A stretch of DNA of 12,866 bases, taken from the NCBI GenBank assembly GCA_026990815.1, contig JALXCS010000302.1:1-12866 (forward strand). Direction: 5' to 3'. The notes under the pieces are model-generated. The model saw nothing but the letters and a program-made list of their open reading frames with translations. It ran no database searches and was not told where the DNA came from. The translations under genes were made by a program, and so were the position numbers. This document shows, piece after piece, positions 7,013 to 12,866 of this stretch (position 1 is the stretch's first letter; each line of letters begins with the position of its first letter). This DNA is from Methylomonas sp. Lineage in GTDB: Bacteria; Pseudomonadota; Gammaproteobacteria; Methylococcales; Methylomonadaceae.

Positions 7013-8068
7013 TCAGCCAAATTGATACAGTAGACGGCTCAAGCCAAGTAATTTTGCACTGAATCTTGCCAATGAATCTTTTTGATTCATATAAAGACGA
7101 CGGATTGCATAAGGGTTTTCCCAGACCTCATTAAAACTCGTAGGGCCAGGAATTAGTGAAAAGGCAACTTCAAACCCAACATCCTGCAATAAAGCTTCCA
7201 GATCTTTATTGAAATCATTTTGCTGGCCATTAGGATACGCAAAAGCGCGCAATGGCTCACCTAATTCCTCCTCGATACGTGTCTTTGAATCAACCACCTC
7301 CGAACGAGCCTGACCTAACGAGACCCTGCTTAAAATAGGATGACTTTTAGTATGTCCACCGATTGCAACATCTGCATTGTTTAGTGCTCGTACTTGATCC
7401 CAATCAAGATACAAAGAAGAAAAGGCATCTTCAGGAACTGCAACATCCAGCATATCAGGTAATTGCTCAACAATATTTAATTTTTCAGTTTCCGGTAACT
7501 TTTTCAGATCTATTTGTAATTGCCGTTTTTGAAGATTACGCTGCTCTTCAGTATGCCATTGATAACTATTCAGCAATGGAATAATCAACTGATTTTTTTG
7601 GGTATGATTGAAACAATACGCCATTAAATCCCAGTAAAACGGCCGGGTACTGTCAATACAATCCGAAGCTATAAACAATATCGCCGGAAAGTTATGCTGC
7701 TGCAAAATAGGTAAAGCAAACTGATAATTATCCAGATAACCATCATCAAAAGTAATCAATAAGGGATATTCTGGTAACTCAGTATCTCCTGACAGCCAGT
7801 TGAGTAACTGTTCGATTCCGATTACATTAAAATAACGACCGATGAATTCCATTTGTTCTGCAAACTGAATCGTACTTGCACTCACCAGGGAATGGTCAGA
7901 ATTGGTGTTTAGATTTTCAGAATCAATAACCCGATGATAATTTATGACAGTCAACCGATTTCGACACACTTGTTGAATTGCAGCAGCAAAAAATTTTCCG
8001 TTTCGTAACACCTGCTCTAAGGGAAAGATAAAGGGTGCTTTTTTAACAGAAGTATTCATCGCTTTCAT
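7013..8068 (-). CDS. NodB-type polysaccharide deacetylase
   Basis: The 351-residue protein has the carbohydrate esterase 4 motifs in order: LLITFDDGYLDN at about 103-114 with catalytic Asp108 and metal-binding Asp109, GGHTKSHPILS at 237-247 with metal ligands His239 and His243, and RAFAYPNG at 274-281. It begins with VINYHRV, common in deacetylases from glycan loci. The insert between motifs 1 and 2 is long (about 120 residues), as in proteins of this size from exopolysaccharide clusters. The N-terminus lacks a clear signal peptide, so action on a lipid-linked intermediate in the cytoplasm is possible. It removes N-acetyl groups from amino sugars or O-acetyl groups from other sugars. It follows the minus-strand GT4 by 18 bases and is probably in the same transcript. 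Start ATG 8068 is chosen over the ATG at 8059 with modest certainty. Confidence 0.9.
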   Translation of the reverse strand: MKAMNTSVKKAPFIFPLEQVLRNGKFFAAAIQQVCRNRLTVINYHRVIDSENLNTNSDHSLVSASTIQFAEQMEFIGRYFNVIGIEQLLNWLSGDTELPEYPLLITFDDGYLDNYQFALPILQQHNFPAILFIASDCIDSTRPFYWDLMAYCFNHTQKNQLIIPLLNSYQWHTEEQRNLQKRQLQIDLKKLPETEKLNIVEQLPDMLDVAVPEDAFSSLYLDWDQVRALNNADVAIGGHTKSHPILSRVSLGQARSEVVDSKTRIEEELGEPLRAFAYPNGQQNDFNKDLEALLQDVGFEVAFSLIPGPTSFNEVWENPYAIRRLYMNQKDSLARFSAKLLGLSRLLYQFG

Positions 8069-8086
8069 AAGTCATATTGCCTGTTA

Positions 8087-9229
8087 TTATTGTAGTTTCC
8101 GGCGTTTCATCTGGTTTTCTAGTGCTTGCTCGTAAGCTAATCGAGTAGCTTCGATCTGAGATGCTATACCATATTTACTTAAGACATGCGCCTGTGCATT
8201 TTCAGCTCTTTTCTGAGCCGCTCCAGGTTGTTCATATTGCGATTTGATCGCTTCGGCTAAAGTCGTTACATCAGCTGATTCAATCAATAACCCAAAATCG
8301 TCTGAAGTCAATATAGAAGGGATACCACCTACACGACTTGCAATTATTGGTATTTTCAATGCGGCAGCCTCTAATAATGCTACGGGGGTGCCCTCTGTTA
8401 TTGAAGGCATTATAAACATATCAGCCGACTTCATCAGTTGTAAAGTTTTATTAGGGGGATGGTTGCCAGCAAGCCTTACACGCTGCTCTAAACCTAATTG
8501 TCTGATTTGTTCTGACAAGCTTTGATGAAGATGTCCACTGCCAATAATCAGACAATACAATCGTGGTAACGTGGTAACAACTTTAGCCAAGGTATTCAAT
8601 AGATAAGTGTAGCCTTTTGCCTCAACAAGACGACCGACAGAGCAGCAAATAACAGAGTCTTTTGGAAACTCAAACTCCTTGCATAAAGCAAAATGGTCGG
8701 CCTTGATAGAGTCTAGGGCTATTGCAATAGCATTAGGAATCAGTCTGATGCGGTCTTCGTGCACTCCACTTTCTTGGAGTCTGTTGCAAATTTGCTCTGA
8801 AACAGCAATAAACATATCTACCCGTGAGTGCGTAAGATTTTGTAGCATCTGGTATGCACGCCCTTTGATATTGCCATTGTGTTCATCAAAATACCAACTA
8901 TTTAATGTCGAAACCAGGGCAGCATTGGTCTTGCCAACAGCCAATCGTGCCCAAAATTGTGACTGTGGATTCTGAGTGTCAACAACCCGGATTCGTTGAT
9001 CTCGGATGAGATGTTTAAGTTGTGGCAACATGGCTGTATCCAATTTATGTCTGCCTACAACATGAGTATTCAAACACTTCTCAACAGCATATTGCGATAC
9101 CGGACTATCACTCAACGTTGCAAGTGCAGCGTAATTGCCAGACATGCCTTCAAGTAAGGCTAATGTTCTACTGCTTGCACCTCCAAAGTACCTGGAAAGA
9201 TCGATAAGCAACGTCCGTAATTCTGTCAA
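8087..9229 (-). CDS. GT4 family glycosyltransferase
   Basis: With a TTG start at 9229 the protein has 380 residues, the usual GT4 length. The N-terminal domain begins LRTLLIDLSRYFGGASSR, with VDTQNPQSQFWARLA and FIAVSEQI further on. The C-terminal nucleotide-sugar-binding domain has SVGRLVEAKGYTYLL at about 197-211, LIIGSGHL, and SITEGTPVALLEAA with the E-x7-E pair at about 279 and 287, then PIIASRVGGIPSIL. It should move a sugar from a nucleotide donor onto the growing lipid-linked chain with retention of configuration. The frame is open upstream to a GTG at 9292, but an extended -10 element lies inside that extension and AGAGG stands 8 bases before the TTG, so the shorter form is favoured. 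The gene ends with tandem TAA TAA and is followed by the deacetylase after 18 bases. Confidence 0.88.
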   Translation of the reverse strand: MTELRTLLIDLSRYFGGASSRTLALLEGMSGNYAALATLSDSPVSQYAVEKCLNTHVVGRHKLDTAMLPQLKHLIRDQRIRVVDTQNPQSQFWARLAVGKTNAALVSTLNSWYFDEHNGNIKGRAYQMLQNLTHSRVDMFIAVSEQICNRLQESGVHEDRIRLIPNAIAIALDSIKADHFALCKEFEFPKDSVICCSVGRLVEAKGYTYLLNTLAKVVTTLPRLYCLIIGSGHLHQSLSEQIRQLGLEQRVRLAGNHPPNKTLQLMKSADMFIMPSITEGTPVALLEAAALKIPIIASRVGGIPSILTSDDFGLLIESADVTTLAEAIKSQYEQPGAAQKRAENAQAHVLSKYGIASQIEATRLAYEQALENQMKRRKLQ

Positions 9230-9259
9230 AATACAGGCCTCTATCAAAAACTTGAATAG

Positions 9260-9273
9260 GGTATAATTATACC
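9260..9273 (-). promoter_or_regulatory. Palindromic GGTATAATTATACC with an extended -10 facing the GT4 gene
   Basis: The 14-base perfect palindrome contains TATAAT on both strands. On the minus strand it is preceded by TG one base away (TGGTATAAT), an extended -10 that needs no good -35 box; none is seen. Transcription would then start near 9259 and use the TTG start at 9229. On the plus strand the same -10 could serve the gene at 9310, but no -35 or TG extension supports it. As a palindrome it could also be an operator. Confidence 0.5.
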
Positions 9274-9309
9274 AAACACTAGGAATCACCACCTCTTACC
9301 CGTTGTTCT

Positions 9310-10389
9310 ATGGATATCAAAATAAAACTAACAACAGCTAAACAGTTAAACAAAAATGACATTGCAATATGGCATGGATTTCAACAAACAACCCCATATC
9401 TTGACAGCCCTTTTTTTTGTCCCGAATTCACTCAAATAGTTGCTGATCATTTCAATGATGTAGAAATCGCCATAATTGAAAATAGCAATGAAACACTTGG
9501 TTTCTTCCCTTTTCATCGGCAACATAACAATATTGGCAAACCCATTGGTCTGGCGCTATCAGATTTTCAAGGTGTCATCTATGATCCCAATACCAACCTG
9601 GGAGCCACCCAGTTAATTGATGACTGTCATATACAGTCCTGGCATTTTGACCATCTTTTAACAACCCAACAAGCCTTTACACCTTGTTTTTGGGAACAAG
9701 CTGCTTCACCCTATCTGGGTCTGACTCAAGGATTTGATACTTACGTAACAAATCGACGTAAAGCCGGATCCTCATTAATCCCCCAAATAAACCGTAAGGC
9801 CCGAAAATTTGCACGCGAAATCGCCCCCCTTCATTTCGAATTTCATACCTCAGATAATACTGCATTTGACAAGTTACTGGCCTGGAAATCGAAACAACGT
9901 TTATTAACCGGCACCTATGATGTTCTAGCTGAAGATTGGGCTATCAATATTCTTAATGACATCCGTCAAAAACAATCGCCAGAATTTGCCGGCGTGGTTT
10001 CAGTTCTCTATGCAGGTGATGACATCGCTGCCGTACATTTGGGAATGCGCAGTCGCACCGTTTTACACTACTGGTTTCCCACTTACGATCCTAAATTTGC
10101 TAAATATTCCCCCGGGTTGATTTTACTACTGAAGATGGCCAAGCTCGGTGCAAAACAAGAAATCACTCGCATTGATTTAGGCAAAGGTGGCGAACGTTAT
10201 AAAACCCAGTTAAAGTCCGGCCACATTGAATTAGCCGAAGGTTGGGTCGGAGGTGGATTTAAAACTCGACTGCTTCAAAGCACAAAGTTTCGATTACGCT
10301 ACCAACTTCGTACATCTTCAATTTATGGCTCGTTTACCAAAACAAAACGTAGCTTACGCCGCCTGTATCGCAAGGTGAAAGGAGAATAA
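9310..10389 (+). CDS. CelD/BcsL-like GNAT-fold acyltransferase (PF13480 type)
   Basis: The 359-residue protein has the outline of the acetyltransferase_6 group common in exopolysaccharide loci: SPFFCPEFTQIVADHF near residues 33-48, NRKARKFAREI at 161-171, AWKSKQRLLTGTYDVL at 191-206, AGDDIAAVHLGMR at 235-247, YWFPTYDPKFAKYSPGLILL at 254-273, and DLGKGGERYKTQLKSG at 289-304. Members are thought to transfer an acyl group or aminoacyl unit to the polysaccharide or its precursor in the cytoplasm; FemAB-like roles are a related option. The last 25 residues are very basic, perhaps for membrane contact. It is divergent from the minus-strand GT4, with which it shares the region around the palindromic -10, and converges with the GT2 gene 19 bases after its stop. 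No good ribosome site precedes the ATG. Confidence 0.8.
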   Translation: MDIKIKLTTAKQLNKNDIAIWHGFQQTTPYLDSPFFCPEFTQIVADHFNDVEIAIIENSNETLGFFPFHRQHNNIGKPIGLALSDFQGVIYDPNTNLGATQLIDDCHIQSWHFDHLLTTQQAFTPCFWEQAASPYLGLTQGFDTYVTNRRKAGSSLIPQINRKARKFAREIAPLHFEFHTSDNTAFDKLLAWKSKQRLLTGTYDVLAEDWAINILNDIRQKQSPEFAGVVSVLYAGDDIAAVHLGMRSRTVLHYWFPTYDPKFAKYSPGLILLLKMAKLGAKQEITRIDLGKGGERYKTQLKSGHIELAEGWVGGGFKTRLLQSTKFRLRYQLRTSSIYGSFTKTKRSLRRLYRKVKGE

Positions 10390-10408
10390 AACCCTAAGAA
10401 TTTTTCAT

Positions 10409-11593
10409 CTATTGACTCCGCTGTACTCGCTCCCAAAGCGCCGTTTGCTTGCCTGTTAAATATCGATAAAAACCGATTAATGCTGCCCAGTTGCTGTTTA
10501 CAAGAAAAGTAGGCAAATACAAGACTTTTCCAAACCATCCTTTCTGTTTCCTTTGATTACCAAGCCATGCTGCGCCATAAAACAATCCTTGCAAGGATAG
10601 CAATAACCAATTGTATGGATAACCGAGATTAAACCAGGTTGCATTTGAAACAACCGGCGGAATAATCACAGCATATGCATTGGCCAGTAGGGCCAAAATC
10701 ATTGCAAAGGGTACCAGAGGCCTTAAAAATTTATGTGAAATCAACTGCCATGCAATAATGGGCCTGTTAAAAGGAATTAACCGACTGGCATTCGCCAGCG
10801 CTTGGTAACGGCCTGCAATAATCCTTGCCCGTCGTTTAATTTCGTCAGCAGCTGTTGCAGAAATTCGTTCAAAAGACTTGGCTTGGGGCTGATAAATGAC
10901 ACGGTAACCTCGTTTAATTAAATCAGTAGCCAAATAAAAATCATCATTTATCACTTGGTCCGGTGGCGATTGAAACAGTGATTTGCGTACCGCCAGAATT
11001 TCTCCAGCAACTGCCGTACAACAACCCAACCGAGTTTCTAGCTGCTTGATATAAGACTCGTACCGCCAGTACAAACTTTCACTTTCACCGAGCAGCCCAT
11101 CTCCCTGAATAATATTCTTTGATCCAGTGACCGCTCCAACCGAAGCATCTGAAAATGGTTTAATAAGCTGCTTGATTGCTTGAGTGGAGAAAAGGTTATT
11201 AGCATCTGAAAAGAGTATTATTTCACCTCTAGTCTTTTGCATAATTCGGTTAATAGCCGCCATTTTGCCATTCCTTCCAGGTTTGAAATTGCACTCTATT
11301 CCCTTATCAGCATATTGTTTTACTATTTCTAGAGTCTGGTCTTGCCCACCATCCACGGCAACCAGGATTTGCAACCGATCCCTTGGATAGTCAAGCCCAA
11401 GACTATTGTCCAGCTTTTGGGCAATCGCTTGTTCTTCGTTATAAGCTGCAATTACTAAGGAAACGGATGGCTGTTCATTAATATTCCACTCCGGTATTAA
11501 CCGAAACCTTGACAAAAAAAACAACGCCAAGGGATAACCTGCATATGCATATACAATTAGCCCTGTTGAAATCCAAAAAACTAGTGCTGTCAT
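10409..11593 (-). CDS. Membrane-bound GT2 family glycosyltransferase
   Basis: The 394-residue protein has an N-terminal membrane helix at about 5-28, a GT-A catalytic domain at about 42-270, and three or so C-terminal helices at about 292-312, 325-345 and 360-380. Catalytic signs are SLVIAAYNEE at 45-54, VAVDGGQDQT at 79-88 with Asp81, LFSDANN at 127-133 with Asp130 as the DxD-like metal site, INDDFYLATDL at 215-225 with the general base Asp pair, and RRARIIAGRYQAL at 254-266 as the QxxRW-like segment. This layout resembles processive or polyprenyl-dependent GT2 enzymes of the BcsA/HAS/NodC type, although the QxxRW motif is altered, so a single-addition enzyme is equally possible. AAGGA stands about 9 bases before the ATG. 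It is the only gene of its transcript in this window. Confidence 0.88.
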   Translation of the reverse strand: MTALVFWISTGLIVYAYAGYPLALFFLSRFRLIPEWNINEQPSVSLVIAAYNEEQAIAQKLDNSLGLDYPRDRLQILVAVDGGQDQTLEIVKQYADKGIECNFKPGRNGKMAAINRIMQKTRGEIILFSDANNLFSTQAIKQLIKPFSDASVGAVTGSKNIIQGDGLLGESESLYWRYESYIKQLETRLGCCTAVAGEILAVRKSLFQSPPDQVINDDFYLATDLIKRGYRVIYQPQAKSFERISATAADEIKRRARIIAGRYQALANASRLIPFNRPIIAWQLISHKFLRPLVPFAMILALLANAYAVIIPPVVSNATWFNLGYPYNWLLLSLQGLFYGAAWLGNQRKQKGWFGKVLYLPTFLVNSNWAALIGFYRYLTGKQTALWERVQRSQ

Positions 11594-11918
11594 CTCTGTT
11601 TATCCTTGATAGTATTTTTCGCGTTCAAGAACCTCCCTTTCATAATATGCCATTTTTTAAGAGTTTTGTTGTAGCAGAACCGCCTAATACCCTAGATTGA
11701 ATCTTCAGTACGGCTCTTCATAAAAATGACACACTCTAAGCGGAGCATTATTGAACCCGAAAGGTATGAATAAAAGAATCAAGCATCCATTGAAATCTTT
11801 TTATTTCAATGGATGCTTGCTTTACCTTGCACAGTTTGCAACAATTGGTTATCGTTCCAGCTTGTGAGCAATATCTTACATATTATTCGACAACAATCAT
11901 ACTCGAGAGCTTTTCAGG
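11594..11918. other. Divergent intergenic region between GT2 and methyltransferase genes
   Basis: This is 325 bases between two divergent genes, so promoters for both must lie here or in the flanking genes. The outstanding feature is the long hairpin at 11780-11819. On the minus strand TATTAT near 11651-11656 could be a -10 for the GT2 gene, but no good -35 accompanies it. No coding frame looks real; the open frames here are short and lack ribosome sites. Confidence 0.5.
11780..11819. repeat. Perfect inverted repeat, 17-bp arms and 6-base loop
   Basis: The left arm CAAGCATCCATTGAAAT at 11780-11796 and its exact reverse complement at 11803-11819 flank the loop CTTTTT. Transcribed from either strand it would fold into a very stable stem. 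On the plus strand it is not followed by a T-run. On the minus strand it is followed by ATTCTTTTATTC, a broken T-rich stretch, so it could act as a terminator or attenuator for minus-strand transcription. A small RNA end, or the relic of a short mobile repeat, are other readings. Confidence 0.75.
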
Positions 11919-12701
11919 ATGTCAAACAAAACAACTTATAGGCAAAAAGCCATCGTCGATTATTATTCCCAGGAAAATGACCTTCAGCTCCCTGAACAAA
12001 CTATTTTCAAAATTTTGGAAAACCAATTGCCCAAGATAATAATGCTGGATATCGGTATTGGCGGAGGCAGAACCACCCTGCATTTTGCAAATCTTGTTAA
12101 AGAATATTACGGAGTAGACTATTCGGAAGAGATGGTCAATGCCTGTAAAAACCGCTTTTCAAAAGCCCCGGAACATGTTTCCTTTCAAATTTGCGATGTC
12201 AGAGATATGAGTATGTTTAAAGACAATAGCTTTGATTTGATATTGTTCAGCTTCAATGGAATAGACTCCATCTCACACGCTGACAGAGAAAAAGCTTTTC
12301 AAGAAATACAAAGAATAGGAAAACCTGGTGGCTATTTTTGTTTTTCTTCGCATAACCTTAATTGTGCCAAAAAAATTTTCGAATTAAGAAGTCTTCTAGA
12401 CGGTCCAGCACATAAGATTTTTAAAAAAACAGTCAAGTGGGTTATGTTGAACTTCATTTACAACAAACACCAAGAAATTAAAGGCTTAAAGCAGGCTAAG
12501 TATGCTTTGCTAAATGACGGTGTACATTTATTCAGAATAAAAAATTATTATATCAAACCACGTGAACAAATCAGAAACCTTCAAAATGGCTTTGACAACA
12601 TTAAAGTGTTTTCATTGAATACTGGGAAAGAAATAACGACCAACAACGAACTAGAAACAATTCAAGACTCATGGCTCTATTATTTATGCGTTTTTAAATA
12701 A
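11919..12701 (+). CDS. Class I SAM-dependent methyltransferase
   Basis: The 260-residue protein has the Methyltransf_11/25 core: motif I IMLDIGIGGGRTTLHFA at about 41-57 for S-adenosylmethionine, the acidic Asp67 after beta-2 in YYGVDYSEEMV, CDVRDMSMF at 92-100, and NSFDLILFSFNGIDSI at 103-118 as motif IV. IGKPGGYFCFSSHNL follows as the post-core strand. The C-terminal 100 residues are less typical and rich in Lys, Asn and Tyr; they should give substrate choice, which cannot be read. GAGAG lies 9 bases before the ATG. It could methylate a sugar or glycan end in the adjacent locus, but it is separated by 325 bases and reads away from it, so this is only a guess. A small-molecule or lipid substrate is as likely. 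Confidence 0.87.
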   Translation: MSNKTTYRQKAIVDYYSQENDLQLPEQTIFKILENQLPKIIMLDIGIGGGRTTLHFANLVKEYYGVDYSEEMVNACKNRFSKAPEHVSFQICDVRDMSMFKDNSFDLILFSFNGIDSISHADREKAFQEIQRIGKPGGYFCFSSHNLNCAKKIFELRSLLDGPAHKIFKKTVKWVMLNFIYNKHQEIKGLKQAKYALLNDGVHLFRIKNYYIKPREQIRNLQNGFDNIKVFSLNTGKEITTNNELETIQDSWLYYLCVFK

Positions 12702-12753
12702 CCTTAATTTGAAACGATAAATTTAGTGGGCTAAAGCTTTGACTATTTTATAC

Positions 12754-12809
12754 TATTCGCGATCAAGAATGCACATAAACTAGATGACGTATTGTATTGA
12801 TAGCGAATA
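12754..12809. repeat. Short interrupted inverted repeat TATTCGC...GCGAATA
   Basis: TATTCGC at 12754-12760 and its reverse complement GCGAATA at 12803-12809 flank 42 bases, just upstream of the reading frame at 12820. The 7-base arms could be an operator or part of a mobile-element end, or could be chance. Confidence 0.25.
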
Positions 12810-12813
12810 TAAT
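12784..12813 (+). promoter_or_regulatory. Candidate promoter for the truncated last gene
   Basis: ATGACG at 12784-12789 (4 of 6 to the -35 consensus) is followed after 18 bases by a perfect TATAAT at 12808-12813. Transcription would start near 12820, which is the ATG itself, so a leaderless message would result. No ribosome site is visible before the ATG, which agrees with that, but the evidence is thin. Confidence 0.3.
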
Positions 12814-12819
12814 AACGAC

Positions 12820-12866
12820 ATGAATGATTACCAGCTATCAGCCGACGAGATTAAACACCTTGAAGT
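12820..12866 (+). CDS. Start of an unidentified gene, possibly an IS630-type transposase (cut by window end)
   Basis: Fifteen codons are visible from ATG 12820, reading MNDYQLSADEIKHLE. The pattern of an initial polar stretch, then L-x-x-x-E-I-x-x-L-E, recalls the N-terminus of helix-turn-helix orfA proteins of IS630-like transposases, but 15 residues cannot establish this. A perfect TATAAT lies just upstream. If it is a transposase, the left terminal repeat should fall between 12702 and 12819; I could not locate one with confidence. Confidence 0.3.
   Translation, partial: MNDYQLSADEIKHLE

Noticed and set aside
1..12866. CRISPR arrays, tRNA or rRNA genes
   Set aside because: No regularly spaced repeat series, cloverleaf-like tRNA sequence or rRNA-like segment was seen on either strand.

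Overview
The window looks like chromosomal DNA from a low-GC (roughly 40%) proteobacterium, most likely a gammaproteobacterium. The YcgN-type cysteine-cluster protein and the overall gene style point that way, but nothing here fixes the genus. Reading left to right there are three parts.

(1) Positions 1-2384, housekeeping or metabolic genes on the plus strand. These are the 3' end of a glutamate-cysteine-ligase-like carboxylate-amine ligase, an M14-family succinylglutamate desuccinylase/aspartoacylase-like zinc hydrolase, and a YcgN-like cysteine-rich protein joined to the hydrolase by an ATGA overlap. A lone DUF2905-type small membrane protein follows. The gap before it may hold a decayed short gene.

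(2) Positions 2559-11593, a surface or exopolysaccharide locus. A plus-strand unit encodes a membrane protein with a degenerate GGDEF domain, an initiating polyprenyl-phosphate sugar-phosphate transferase, a GT4 glycosyltransferase interrupted by an in-frame TAA, and a Wzx/MATE-like flippase. It converges on a minus-strand pair: a GT4 glycosyltransferase followed by a NodB-type polysaccharide deacetylase. Divergent from that pair is a CelD/GNAT-like acyltransferase, which in turn converges on a minus-strand membrane GT2 glycosyltransferase. The expected order of work is: the sugar-phosphate transferase loads the first sugar on undecaprenyl phosphate, the glycosyltransferases extend it, the deacetylase and acyltransferase modify it, and the flippase moves it across the membrane. 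No Wzy polymerase, Wzz/Wzc chain-length regulator or Wza exporter is visible, so the locus is either split or uses partners elsewhere.

(3) Positions 11594-12866. An intergenic region carries a perfect 17-bp-arm hairpin, followed by a class I SAM-dependent methyltransferase and then the first codons of another reading frame, possibly a transposase, cut by the window end.

The observations most worth a second look are the catalytically dead GGDEF domain that still has an RxxD-like motif beside the sugar transferase, the single nonsense codon in an otherwise intact GT4, the strong hairpin at 11780-11819, the palindromic double -10 element at 9260-9273, and the ligase/hydrolase/YcgN gene set. No clearly undescribed complete system is evident from the sequence alone.
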